From positions 310,001-374,000 of the forward strand of contig JAIXMF010000002.1 in the NCBI GenBank assembly GCA_025201365.1: a DNA stretch of 64,000 bases. The letters are read 5' to 3'. Positions 35,316 through 47,291 of this stretch are shown here, one piece after another; positions within the stretch are counted from its first letter, which is position 1; each line of letters starts with the position of its first letter. The notes under the pieces are model-generated. The model had not been told where the DNA came from, did no database searches, and saw only the letters and a program-made list of their open reading frames with translations. This DNA is from Syncephalis plumigaleata (lineage: Eukaryota; Zoopagomycota; Zoopagomycetes; Zoopagales; Piptocephalidaceae). A program made the translations under genes and the position numbers.

Positions 35316-36206
35316 ACTGTACGCAAATGGAATTATAATAGTACAGTAAAATAACAAAAAAAGAAGAAATAAGTAGCAAATGTTAATAGCAACAACTATA
35401 AAAATAGATTGTAGGGTACTCAATCTACTTTACGAATACGATCATATAACGAAAAAGAAATCTAGCCCTTTGACCTTTACCATATACATTTTTTCTGGCC
35501 CTTTGTTGGTGTCAATCTCCAATGGTATCGTGCAATTCCACCATTAGAGGGCATTCCTATATAGCTTTGTAGGCTACACAATCAGCAATGTTTATGATGT
35601 AATGAATTGTGTATTTACAAATGAAATCTCAAAGGATAACAATAACATGTCGCTACTACGTTTGCTCCATTCTATTATTGTCGTGAATCTACTGCTGTAC
35701 GAACAGAGAGACATCATCATCATCATCATTATCATCATTATCATCAATATCAAACTTGTTGCAACAACTAAACATGTGAGGTTTTAGCACGCGGTATTCT
35801 GCATATGGTAGTTGTCTGACGTCTTATTGGTCCTCCACATGAACTATGCGTTCATTAATAGCCATGCTAGGCAAGGCAGGCCCTAATACAAAAACCTTTG
35901 CCGTTGCCATTAATGCTAACGCTACTCGTTGCTTTTCCTTTTCTTATACTCCTTCGTTTTCGTCCTCTATTATTCCTTCGCTCGCGTATATAAGAAGCGT
36001 GTCTGTGTTTCTATTTAGTATCGTACACCATATCGTGCCATTTGCTGATATATATATATCTCATCCTACATATATACTACTACTACTACTTTTCATTAAT
36101 CCGTGGTCTATAAACGCCTACTACTACTACTACTACTACTGTACATCGTTCTCCCACCTAATTTAGTTCTCCTCCACGTCCTGTTAGTCAAAAGCTGTGT
36201 TCCACC
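35316..36206. other. divergent promoter region between HRQ1 and a wall-protein gene
   Basis: No conserved gene. A CTA/CTC-triplet tract (about 36079-36091 and 36118-36139) lies 65-130 nt before the start codon at 36207, and ATC repeats lie near 35712-35745. Confidence 0.45.
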
Positions 36207-37422
36207 ATGATTCGATCCTATGGACGTCTAAGCCTTAAACTGGCCGCCACGGCCATGATCATCGGCATACTTATTGCTGGGCCGATGCCACAACATGAAC
36301 ATGCCAGTACCTCCGGACTCGTTGCTGCCCTTCCTCAGGCGACCTCGAATGCTGGTCCCAATGGAGCAACAGCCGGATCCAGTCCTGGTGGAGCAACATC
36401 AGCCGCGGGCCCTAACGGAGCGTCAGCCGGATCTGGACCTGCTGGCACATCCTCGGGCCCCAATGGAGCTACAGGTGGGAATCGTGCGTTATCTGCCGCG
36501 GAATCAAATGGCTCTTCTGTATCTTCATTGTCTTCTTCAGTGTCTTTGCATTCTTCTGCATCATCTCAAGCATTACCTACTCCTTCATCTCCTCCTTCCC
36601 CCGCTCCCTCATCTGCTCCCTCATCTGCTCCCGCTTCATCTCCTTCATCTGGCAGTCCATCTTCCGCACCCACAAATACTAGTTCTAACCCTGGTTCTTC
36701 TTCTACAGGTTCCACACCAGCATCGCCGGCACCCAACCCATCTCCGGCGCCCAATCCATCTCCGGCACCAAACCCTTCTCCGGCACCCAGTCCCTCACCA
36801 TCACCATCACCATCACCAAGCCCGTCACCAAGCCCATCACCATCACCCTCACCAAGTCCTTCGGCATCACCTTCGCCTGCTCCATCCCATCCCATCTCCA
36901 TCTCCATCATCTGCTCCTAAACCTCCAAATACGGTTACTGTCACTTCGAAACCACCACCAGTCACCGTGGTTATTCCTAAGCCTGCGGAAACCATCACTC
37001 AGGCCATTACCACGACGGTCACCACCGTGTCCACGGATGCTGCCGGTAATACTCAAACGCTTACGGTGACTGCATCGGCCAAGCCAGGTGATACCGAATT
37101 CACAACATTCCGTACCGATGCATCGGCACCAACTCCCTTGACCCCGAGTCAGTGTGCGGCTCATGAGGAGTCATGCAAGGAGATGATCTGTCCAAGCCGA
37201 GCATTCTCATTCAAATGCGAGAAGACCACTCAATGTGATTGCGGTCGTCCAGTCGACGATAATTCCAGTTCGGCCTTTGGCGCACTACGCAACACGCTCA
37301 TGAATAAGCTGACCGGTGAACGTGGCGGCAGCTTTGACTTGAGCATCACCGTGGCCTCCTTCCTATTCGGTGGTGTATTCTTGGCCATGCTAGTGGTGGA
37401 GGGATCATTTATGTCCATGTAA
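36207..37422 (+). CDS. Ser/Pro-rich secreted wall protein with a C-terminal Cys module and membrane/GPI end
   Basis: A signal anchor or signal peptide (KLAATAMIIGILIAGP) precedes Gly/Ala/Ser repeats (GPNGATAGS-type units), then a Ser/Pro stalk of PAPNPS and PSPSPS repeats (about 36710-36890). After the stalk come a Thr/Val-rich region (TVTSKPPPVTVVIPK), a short module with six to eight Cys (CAAHEESCKEMIC, FKCEKTTQCDCG) and a hydrophobic tail (ITVASFLFGGVFLAMLV) suited to a GPI or membrane anchor. The frame changes by +1 or -2 near 36890, inside the repeats, which could be repeat slippage or error. It is probably a heavily O-mannosylated wall protein. No named family. Confidence 0.65.
36725..36890 (+). 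repeat. Pro/Ser codon repeat array
   Basis: Tandem units encode PAPNPS (12-18 bp) then PSPS (TCACCATCACCA-type) repeats within the wall-protein stalk. Confidence 0.85.
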
Positions 37423-37585
37423 TATTTGAGACATGCTCTACTATATTATAATATATAAATATTCATTTGTTCATCCATTCGTTTTTTTTGTTTTTTATCC
37501 TTATCATGTCACTTTATAAACTAACGTAGGAATCTACAACCGCCAGTATTTGGTTGGGAAACTGACGAGACACGCATTACCTGTC

Positions 37586-38444
37586 ATGTCGCGTGGTATT
37601 GCACTACGCACAGCATCTTCGTTTACCTCTAAAACCGCCAGACTACTGGCTAAATCAAAGATTACCCCAGCGAGTAAACAGAAGAATGACTCGGCCGCTA
37701 TTAACGAACAAGACCGCGAAAGTCTACGACAAGTGTTGACGGCAGTCCGTGCAGGCGAGTCGTTCGTATTCTACGAGTGGAGTAATAAGCGAATCACGCG
37801 ATTAATACACGCGGCCGCTTTCTTTCAACTTTTACTATGGCTCAACGGTGCCTGGTTGGCCATCGACTATTTAACTGTAACCGACGATAGCGTAGCGAGG
37901 CAACAACACCGTCGAATAGCGAAGTAGACACGAGTAGTATAGAGGCGTCATCCGTGCATCAGGTCAATAACGAATCATCCGATCGTGTATTGGCACCTTT
38001 CTGGCGTCGTGCAGCTGTCGCCACCGGATTGACCGTATTGGGCTGTGGTATATCAGCCTCGTTAGTATTGTACGCTTCTCGTTTCGTTACACGTCTACAA
38101 CTGTTGAGTCGTGGTGACGTGTTTCGACTGGAAACTGGCGGTATACCTTGGCTAAGTAAGCCACGTCAATTCTCAGTATCTAATGTAATGCTTCGCGAAC
38201 GTATTTGGACTGGCCAGGGTAGGTATCACTAAGTATAATGAGCAATAGTTAACACATATACTTTTACTATTGTCATCTAGGCGATAATGGTATAACAAAG
38301 ATCGGTAGCTCACCATTCTTGTCGTTACGTGTTCAAGGAGAGAATATGGGCTATATCATGGATCGTAGTGTTGGTAGATTCAGTAATCCTCGCGCATTGG
38401 ATGCGCTCATTTATCGTCCATTACAACCAATTAAGAAGAATTAA
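37586..38444 (+). CDS. TMEM223-like mitochondrial inner-membrane protein
   Basis: Two exons (37586 to about 38218, and 38281-38444). A presequence-like N terminus (MSRGIALRTASSFTSKTARL) is followed by a helix (LIHAAAFFQLLLWLNGAWLA), a hydrophilic loop, a second helix (GLTVLGCGISASLVLYASR), a beta-rich region and the C-terminal LRVQGENMGYIMDRSVGRFS-NP. This order and the ending MDRSVGRFSNPRALD match TMEM223, a translation regulator of mitochondrial COX1 in animals. The frame slips by one missing base near 37922. ATG 37586 is chosen as the first in-frame Met. The family call rests on topology and the C-terminal motif. Confidence 0.6.
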
Positions 38445-38624
38445 TAACGATTACAAAATGCTATAATCAATACAATATAATATAGTACACATGTAGAACA
38501 AACGACTATACAATGACGCGATATGTTCATATTGTATACATATACATTTTAATGTGATAATTACAAATCTATTCATTTGTTTAACATGTAGAGCAGTAGT
38601 GGTAGTTATCATCATTTACTCGGT

Positions 38625-38971
38625 TTAACTAGGCGGTACTACAATGTCACGTACACTCGGTTGACCATAAGCTTCCAGTTGACGTTGTCCGCTTCGTAGT
38701 AGATGCTCGATCGCGGCGATATCCGACATTTTCACGTCATCTCGTTCAAACTGTCGACGAGCAAATTGTCGAAATCTCGGTTGTGATTCCTAAAGATTAG
38801 CTGTGAATATCATACTAATACTTGGAGCTATAATATCATTCAACGTACTATTGGCTTTTTGTTGATTGCACGTAGACACGAGCGATACAGGCTAAGCACT
38901 TGACGCTGTAGTCCTGATCTTCGACTGCTCGTCGCGGCACTACTAGCGAAGGCTGTTGCGATTGGCGACAT
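38625..38971 (-). CDS. SDHAF1/Sdh6-like LYR-motif succinate dehydrogenase assembly factor
   Basis: Two exons encode about 95 aa. The LYR motif is VLSLYRSCLRAINKKP. The second exon has RFRQFARRQFERDD and IAAIEHLLRSGQRQLEAYGQ, which matches SDHAF1 (Sdh6), including the RQFE/iEhLlR..RRQ pattern. The intron runs from GTACGT to TTTAG and splices KKPI to ESQPRF. SDHAF1 carries Fe-S clusters from the ISC machinery to SDHB in the mitochondrial matrix. It lies head-to-head with the riboflavin synthase gene, 165 bp apart. Flavin is a cofactor of succinate dehydrogenase, but a functional link is speculative. Confidence 0.78.
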
Positions 38972-39136
38972 TATTTGATATCACGTTGAAAATAAAATAA
39001 AACGAGAAACATGCCAGTGTTTGGTTTAAGTGAATGGATAAAACGTCATCATCTATTTGTCATATCGTAGAAATTCCTATCTTTCCTTTGGCTATTTCAA
39101 CTATCTTTTTTGTCATTTAGTTTACCATATTAAACA

Positions 39137-40157
39137 ATGTTTACCGGTATTGTTGAGTGTATGGGTCGCGTAAGCGATATACAAACAATGGATACTACCT
39201 CGTCCGGTGGTAATGGCTGGACAGTAACCGTATCAGGTGCACAATCTATCCTAGGCGATTGCCACCTAGGCGACAGTATTGCTATCAACGGTTAGTTTGT
39301 TTTATTTTGCTTGTTTGCTTGCTTCTGTCTATCTACTAGTGTCTGCCGGCTAATTGGATGGAAATACAACTAGGCACTTGCTTGACAGTGACTGAGGCGG
39401 ATAAAGACACGTTCAAGGTTGGATTATCGCCGGAAACCCTAAGACGCACGAATCTAGGTGAGTTGCAGCTCTATGACCTATTAGTATAGTGAGGATACAC
39501 GCTAAACTAATGCGGAATATCTAGGCAGCTTAAAGGTTGGAAGTAGTGTCAATTTGGAGCGAGCACTCTCGGCACATACGCGTTTCGGTGGTCATTTCGT
39601 GCAGGTAATCAATGATGTCAATAGCATCGATGGTCGTATCGTACTCATTAAATGTGCACGCCTACTAATTAGGGTCATGTCGATACTACGGTCACGGTGA
39701 TCTCACGTAATGAAGAGTCGAATTCACTATGGCTGAAGCTGCAACCGGCCGATCCATCGGTGATGCGCTACATTATCCCTAAAGGTTTCGTCGCGTTAGA
39801 TGGCACCTCGCTAACGGTATGCGACGTGCACTATCCTGTGGGTGCGCAAGTGTCGGCAAAAGGCGAGGATGGTCCCTGGTTCAATGTGATGCTAATCGCG
39901 TATACCAAGGCCACGTTGTATTGCCACAACGTCAAGTGGGTGATCTTATTAACATCGAGGTCGATATGCTTGGCAAATACGTGGAGCGCGTAATGTCAAG
40001 CGCACTCACTGAAACTAACGTGCAACCGGCCAGTCATACTCAACAAGTTACTACACCGATAACCAGTAGCAGCGGTAATGAATCCGGTGTTAAAAACTAT
40101 GTTGATGCCCTAGTGTCAAGATTAGTAGCAGAGAAAATGGCCGAGTTGCACAAGTAA
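39137..40157 (+). CDS. riboflavin synthase
   Basis: The enzyme makes riboflavin from two molecules of 6,7-dimethyl-8-ribityllumazine. Both halves of the internal duplication are visible: MFTGIVECMGRVSDIQ, CHLGDSIAING, CLTVTEADKDTFKVGLSPET then LKVGSSVNLERALSAHTRFG with GGHFVQ, and GHVDTT, GFVALDGTSLTVCDV, FNVMLIAYT and DLINIEVDMLGKYVER. Four exons with short introns. The frame slips by one missing base near 39908 (AYT-QGHVVLPQRQVGD). A short tail after the synthase fold (SALTETNVQ to AELHK) extends it slightly beyond the usual length. Known in yeast as RIB5. Confidence 0.92.
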
Positions 40158-40301
40158 TACTGCGATAAATAAAACGTATTTCTAATAGTTAATTCTAACA
40201 GACAGTGTAAAGTAGTAGAAACAACAACAACAACAAAACAACAGTATATTCTTAGTGGAAATACAACTAATTGTACAGATAATAATTGATTAATCGCTAG
40301 T

Positions 40302-41970
40302 AGCTTTACATAATTCATCATAGTCCCAGTTGCCAATGCGATTCTTTAGCAAACTTGCAAATATCGGCCATGAACATAGATCGGAATCGGTTGGACAACC
40401 CACAATACGGATGGGCACCTCGTTGAGCAGTGTACGTACTGTCAGCTCCTGTTGACTATGACAGCGTAATAGCTCGAATCGTAAATTCGCAGCGAATGGA
40501 CTAATTCTTGACATACGGAATTGTCGATTTGGATTGTGTAAATCTGGCATTTCCTCATACATACCCTAATGATAAACGATTAATCATTGTGATTAAGAGG
40601 AGAAGGAAGAAGAAGAGAAGAAGAGCGTATTCATCAATACGTAATAGGATAGCTTACCAATTGTGTCAATACGATAGTGATAGTGCCAACATGTCCGAAT
40701 CGTATATGACTTTTAATCCGTGGATTCCTGCTTTGTGCCGCCGTTTGCATCTCTTCAAGTATACGGGATAGTAGCAAGCAAGCATACGCTCATTGATTGC
40801 TCGCCACCACCTGACTTGAAATATCGCTCAACGTCATCTTCAAATCTGTAAGCACAAGACCTTCAACTCCCGAATGACTCCATAGTGAGATGCGCTAATT
40901 CCGGTTCCAATAGCTGCACCATTGATCAGCGCGATTTAGATGTGCATGCTCGTATAAGCATAGTTTAACGGCAGTTTTGAAAAACCGTTTCCCGACATTC
41001 CATTGTAGTTGGCGTGATATTCTCTTTAGTATTTTCGGTAAGTACTCCTCCTATATGGTGCTAGTACCTTTTTAGCAGGTGATTTGTCATGAGCCAACTG
41101 AAGCCATCGCGGACACGCATCAGAGATCGAGATTTCTCTATCATATTTCTATGTCACATATACACATATACGCATTACATTGCATTGCATTATGCTAGCT
41201 GTAATCGTTAACATACCTTTGGTATCACATGTAGCGAACTATTGGATAGAGTGATACCCGAGAAAACAGTGCCATAGGCTTGAGCCGATTTCACGGTTCT
41301 ATGTCCACTTATTGGTCAACTTCGTAGATCGTGGCAAAAATGCTATAACATCACACTTACTGTGCCGACTCTGAACTGGCATACCAAGTGGATTCATGAC
41401 GTGTTCGTGGTGTATCGCCTAACCAGCGCTTATACCGTTCAACATCACGTTCCGCTAGTTCGGTGAGTTCACGCCAGCCTTGTGCAACTAGTGCATTGGC
41501 TTCATGTTTAACGTACGGATTCCTCCAGTTGATGAGCCATTGTGGCCAGTGTGACCTTTTATTTCTTTGTAATTTCCTTTCAAACTTTTGAAATTCCCTA
41601 ATATCATGCGCTCGTGGATTACGCGTACCATGTCGTACGAGTAAATGGAAATGCACTAGCTGACAAGTATCCGGCACATCATCTAACTTCGAATCTGATG
41701 GTGGTGCATGATACCTTGCTTTTGTCCCGAAGAAGTTATTGTCCTGCGACGATATGAATGGATGATGGGATTGCGCATCAGCTATATCACCGGTTAAATT
41801 AACATTCGAGTATCTATTTTTACTACGCCAATCAGTTGCTATTCTGTGTGACGCTGTAAAGGATTCGACCTTATTATTAGAAGGTGACGCAGTAATAGAA
41901 CGGTGAACAATATTCCAAATATTGTAGCAAGTATAGTCTTGCGACGAAATTGCGACGAGAAACGGTGCAT
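40302..41970 (-). CDS. histidine-phosphatase family protein, MINPP-like, HAE motif altered (paralogue A)
   Basis: An N-terminal anchor (MHRFSSQFRRKTILATIFGI, then FTVLLLR) suggests a secreted or Golgi protein. The catalytic motif is intact: LLVRHGTRNPR at about 41620-41655. Downstream are PFAANLRFELLRC and TLLNEVPIRIVGC, as at the C terminus of multiple inositol polyphosphate phosphatases. The second catalytic motif, normally HAE, reads FGHVGTI here, so the proton-donor Glu is replaced by Gly. Several introns and at least one one-base slip (near 41885) are present. Stop at about 40302. The paralogue at 48219 is in the opposite orientation. MINPP enzymes hydrolyse inositol phosphates; activity here is doubtful. 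Confidence 0.78.
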
Positions 41971-42350
41971 ATTGAGAATGGTTGTTGTTTTTTTAACAAA
42001 AAGATGAAGTTACAAACGTCGCTCGGATGAATCTTACTGAAACATTGCTAGATATGACGGGTATTAGCTTGGATTCATGCAAGATAAATGAGATGAATGA
42101 TGCATGACGCGTCTACCTCGTCGTAAGGAATGATAACGCTTGGCTGCTTCCTATCTTTCCTCCCTTCTACTTGATGCTATCTCTAATACAAGCCTTTGGC
42201 AACCAGGCTGATCTTTCTTGTCATATAAGTGTGATTTGTTTGACGAGGCTTACAATTAATCTCGTCATTCCTGCGAGTTATCAAGAAGTGACGATCCAAC
42301 TGTTTACCAAGTGATGCATATCCCATGTGAATAAACGAATGTAATCAAAA

Positions 42351-43091
42351 TGTCGGGTGCATACAATCCAAGTAACACTGACTTGGGTCATGTGCTACAT
42401 TATAGTGCCGACAACAGCGTCTTTATCGATAAGTAAGAATTTGGACGGTAGGAAAGAGCGTTTCTCATGCATCTTTTATTCCTAAATTACGATAGACATT
42501 ATCAATCGGTAATAAATGATTATGTTGCCTTGATTATCCTCCTTAGCTAGCTACTAGATGAACAATATATATATATATATGTATCAATTAATAAAGGATA
42601 AAATGACAAGTCTATAAATATTTATATGTTACCTCAATGAACGGAGAAGGTTTCACGAGGATGCATCTTATGAAGCAAGTGGGTCCACCGCGTGTACTAT
42701 CAAATGGCCGTGTTATCATGCACAAACATGCAGCAAAGGTTGCGTTTAATCCATACTTCTTTCATGTCGGCAGCTAGGCATGCTGTTTGTTCCAAATACT
42801 TTCCTTCGACATTGTTAGTTGCCATTCCTCAGTTATTTGCCATAATAGTACTAATAGTGTCTACACTCGTCGTCTTGTTGTCATTCGTCTGTTCCGTCAA
42901 GTGTCCAACAGTTACGACGTTTTGTCACTGTTAGATTCTTTTTGTATTTAGTTGTTGTTTTTTATACCTAATAGGTCAAGTTGGTTCAATAGAACACTTC
43001 ACTTTTACACTAGTGGTGGTGGCAATTAAACAGCTGACAATTATATTGTATCAACTAAAGCCTCTCTCACTCGTGCACACAAATTATTATC
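42351..43091. other. region with a possible small first exon, otherwise no gene
   Basis: An ATG at 42351 opens 28 codons (MSGAYNPSNTDLGHVLHYSA then DNSVFIDK) ending at a GTAAGA donor, which looks like a first exon, but no convincing following exon was found. Nearby open frames (42637-42775, 42692-42934) are short and of uncertain reality. Confidence 0.25.
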
Positions 43092-46000
43092 ATGTCCGCT
43101 ATTGAAGCGCCAGGCGCGCCCACTACGGAGGATAGTCGAGAACTATCGTCGTTTAATAGTTCTATCGGCATGGTGGAAGCACCACCCAACTCGCCGCATG
43201 TCACGGTAATTCACTCGCCTTCATCATCGCTAACCATGGGTATTCCACCGCCACCCGCTTATAAACCACCGGAAGTGCCCATTAGTCTGGCGGAGAAACT
43301 TGAAATAAAACGAGAAGCACAATGCGATGGTATTGTACCGCCTATCAACAGTCCACGGCAATCTATTGAAAGCGGTGTTGTAGCTAAGCGTCATCCTAGA
43401 ACTAATCGAGAACGCAAGTCACCAACATCACCATCATCGCCATCATCGCCATCATCGCCATCGCCAACATCAAAAGCTACAACGGCTTTACCAAATAATG
43501 CAATAATGGATCAAGAACCAATGGTCCCTCCGCAAGCACCAATCCGTAGTGCTTCCCTAGTCACCTCGACAGTTCGACAACGAATCACCTACGAGCGAAG
43601 CCTAAGTCGTTATCACCGAGACACATCGTCGTGGAGATGCCGACACTGGTTCTCCGAATTCACCGCGTAGTGCAAAGAAAGAACAAAGTGTATCGAAAAG
43701 AGTAGCAAAGAATGCTACAATACGACGTGCTGCATCTCCACCATAACACCTCAATCGGTTGATCTACGAAAAGGGCCGCCACTATGGATACATGTAGTAG
43801 CGGTAGTATGAATACACTTGGTAGCAGTTCTGAGAATACCGTAGTGGGCGGTTCGCAAACAGGCAAATCAGATAGTACGACACGGACTAGACGTAGACAA
43901 TCCATGGGCAGTGCCTATGCCGTGAATCACGCTAATACAAGAGGAAACACGAGAAAGAACAGCGACGGCCGCTATCAGTCGATGAAGATACATCAGGGAA
44001 CTTGTCGAATTTATCGGAATTCAATATCGACTGTTATTTCGATACAAGTAGCGAGTATCAAGGCGGTAGTCGTTCAACCGTCGTCACCACTAATGCCGAT
44101 GATACTAGTCGTCCACCTACGAAAGAATTGACAAATCGAAAATCAAAGTCGAAATTTCGCGGCACACATCAGCGCAAATCGAGTGAACAACTATCGAGCA
44201 AGTCCATTCGATTATTAACGCCTATTTTACCGCGTTCAGCCACACCACCACCTATTCTATCGCCAGGATTGATGGAATCCGTTACAGATGCCGTGACAGG
44301 TATTTTCTATGAACCATCCATCATGCTCGATCATAGTTCCCTTCAACTGGATAACACGGAAGATATTATACAAATGAGTTGGCCCAATCCACCAGAAACA
44401 ATGATCCTAATCATGGTTATTCGTTAAATTTCTCGGATCTCTCCGGTAATACCACGGCCAGTTCCGGACCTTTATTCAATCCATCGGCACCACCGCGTAT
44501 TTATCCGCCACCTCGTTTGACTCTGTTAGTCAACAGCAATCGCAGCAACAAGCATTACCACTACAGCAGTACCGAAGCGTACATTTTCACCCATCTTACC
44601 GACAGTGCAATTAAAGACCACCGAGAAATGTGGAGAATGGCTGAAAAAGGCCGAGATACGACAGGTCACCGGTCAGCAGGTGACGGTAGTGGGACCAGAT
44701 CGACGAGCTCAAGCGGGTCAGTCCATCCATGTGAAGACACGACGTGTTCGTTGGGCCGATGGCGACATACCGGCAATGCCTGAGTCAACGAATGATGACT
44801 TTGTGCCTCCACCACGTATTACCAGTCTAATTGATGATGGTGATACTACGCACGATCACCTTCATCGCCTGCATCGCCTGCATCATCTAGGCGTACCTCG
44901 ATTAATGCATCGTCATCTCCCACCGCCACTTCTTCACCTTCTTCTCTTCAACAACAACAACAACGGAACAAAAACCTCATGTTTTACGTAGAGTGCGTGC
45001 TGCTTCCGATGCTAAACGACCTGCCTCCAAATTGATCAATACCATTACAGCCAGTGACAGTGAACATTCCGATCATGTCATAAGAATGGTATGCACACAC
45101 GGAGAAAAGCCTCGGAATCAAGTGTGATCGTGTTGTCGGATTCATCCGATAGTAAGAAGAGCTCGCTTACTAGGAATAATACCATGGATAAGCATCAGCG
45201 TCGTCTGCAAACGATTCGTCCCTTACAACGATCGGCCACGTTAAATAGTGCCGCGATCGTCCGCTTGATGCGCGTTCAAACGTGCCAGCATCCTCGAAAT
45301 TGCCACCCCATTCTTTACCATGATATCCGATACTACACTGAGTACGACGTCGTTCGCCACCTCCTCGTATGATACCGTCTCCACACGAACTGGATCGGAT
45401 AAGGATTCGGCATCGGGCAGTACGACGTCTGCACCGCCCGTGCCACCCCTGGACGAGAAAAGCCTGGAGATCCGCTTGCTACGCGAGGTGACACTCGAGG
45501 AGGCACGTGCCGACTGTCACGCCGCTCTACCCAAGGATAAGTTGAAGTTGAAGTTGAAACGACGCATTAAAGTGGATCCCATGTGTGCCTGTTGCTCACG
45601 TATTATCACGGATGTAAGTAGTCCATTCTGGCATTACACTAGCATACTAACCCTTTGATTGATTATGATAATACTACTGATATATATGTATACACAGCCG
45701 AAATGCACCTATGCCCTCGATCGTTACTGGATCTCTGAGCATTTCCGTTGTGCTCATTGTAAATTTAGCTTTGCCAATAATACATTTGTGGCTTACAATG
45801 GTCGTGCTTATTGTCCTTATGATTATTTCTCACTGTTTGGGCAACGATGTCACAGTTGTCATATGGTCATTAGGGATGGTAGTGTACGAGCACTTGGCAA
45901 GATTTGGCACACCGATTGTTTCCGTTGCGAGGTAAGTGAATCGCGTATAGCATCAATATAATATGGATAAATGAGCGAATGACTAATATTATGAATGAAT

Positions 46001-46110
46001 AGGACTGTGGTATGCCATTACACGACGACTATAAAGAAATCAATGGTGTCGCTTATTGTATGCGAGATGCTTTCCGTTTGGAAGGCGTTAATTTCCGTAT
46101 TACATCGTAG
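43092..46110 (+). CDS. two-LIM-domain protein, paxillin-like (Pxl1-type)
   Basis: A long disordered N-terminal part rich in Ser, Pro and Thr (SPTSPSSPSSPSSPS-type run at 43425-43460; TPILPRSATPPPILSP) is followed at the C terminus by two LIM zinc fingers. LIM1 runs MCACCSRIITD | PKCTYALDRYW, HFRCAHCKFSFANN, YCPYDYFSLFGQRC. LIM2 runs CHSCHMVIRDG, IWHTDCFRCE | DCGMPL, VAYCMRDAF. The last three exons are clean; the N-terminal exon needs about six one-base slips (from about 43630 to 45320) to read through. This layout, a long unstructured arm and C-terminal LIM pair, is that of fungal paxillin-like Pxl1, which acts at sites of polarised growth and the contractile ring. LIM identity is sure; the subfamily is probable. 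Confidence 0.8.
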
Positions 46111-46376
46111 TTGATCTGTTGCTGTTGCTGCTGGTTAGCAATCAAAACTACACATTCATCAATTTATTATTTATATCTACTAATTCTATTGGAATTACAT
46201 AGCTGTGTTTAAACTCTAATAAAAAATAACACTTTACTAAATCATATTCTACTTCAAAACCTCATACACACATGCACAGTAAGAGAGAGTAAGAGAGAGA
46301 AAGAAAGAGAGAAAGATGTAAGTGACGATGATGAATCCGCGAGAAATAATGGAAATACTCTAAATGAACACGCATA

Positions 46377-47291
46377 TTAATGCTGGACAGGTACGGTCAC
46401 TGCACCTTTGTTCTGACGATGCTTATCCGATTGATTATTATCGCCCATTTGATAATAGTCAGTACGATCGGGATACAACACATAGTGTTGAATAATAAAT
46501 GCCGTGTCGAATCCTATCGTCAAGAATCCTAATGCGAACTTGGCCACATTGCCGGTAATACCGCCCCAGTGTCCACTGATATGAGCGTCTAATACCTCTT
46601 GAATGATGGATAGCACACCACCCGTAATATCAAGAAGGATGTTCCAGATACTCCAGCCAACCGTGGATTTCCGCTTATAGTTAAGGTACAATTGTGGACA
46701 GTATTTCGAGAAACTACACGCTAATTTCATATAGCTGAAATAGTAGCACAAATCGAGTAGTTCAATAATACCGGCACCGGTAAGTCCACCCAGAACAATG
46801 GTACCCGTTAGCATGATTGGAATTAGGATGTAGGCAAGTAGGGGCGCTTAGCATCTGGATCTTTCTAATATGAATAGTTGAGAACGAATAAAGGAATATA
46901 TCGATCATTAGGAGGACTAGGAGGGATTTAAACATACACGATTATTCCTTACCTTATAGATGAATGTCTGCGCTAAAGTGAGAAAGATGAATATCATCGC
47001 GTGTAGACCGAATACAACATCGTTCAACTGAACCAAATTGTCCTCGCCATCATGACGACGTCGATACTGTTCACGCACCAGCGGGTCAAAGTAGAGTAGC
47101 GCGTTGTAGATGCCATACGAGAAGAAGCCTAGCGTGTTCAAGTAAACGAAATCCAGTGATAATCCTTGCACGCTTTTACGTTTCCAATTGAGTATCACTT
47201 GTGGATAGAAACTGGCTGACCATGCCAGAAAGTATATCCAACCTAGCGTGTAGGACACGGCCTGAAGTGGCGTATCCTCGGCGGACGTCAT
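46377..47291 (-). CDS. cystinosin-type lysosomal/vacuolar cystine transporter
   Basis: Two exons (about 46940-47291 and 46377 to about 46866) encode about 280 aa. Both PQ-loops are visible: WSASFYPQVILNWKRKSVQG, SLDFVYLNTLGFFSYGIYN and, in the second half, FSKYCPQLYLNYKRKSTVGW, SIWNILLDITGGVLSIIQ. Seven membrane segments fit the family. The frame slips by one missing base near 46845, just after DPDAK, before PLLAYILIPIML. Cystinosin exports cystine from the vacuole or lysosome with protons. The C terminus lacks a clear GYDQL sorting motif; it ends in YYQMGDNNQSD and a short tail. Confidence 0.88.

Noticed and set aside
36566-36910. Minus-strand Gly/Asp-rich frame
   Set aside because: It is the reverse reading of the Pro/Ser repeat array of the wall-protein gene.
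42692-42934. 80-codon frame with a hydrophobic tail
   Set aside because: No family, composition typical of AT-rich spacer, and no link to the exon-like start at 42351.
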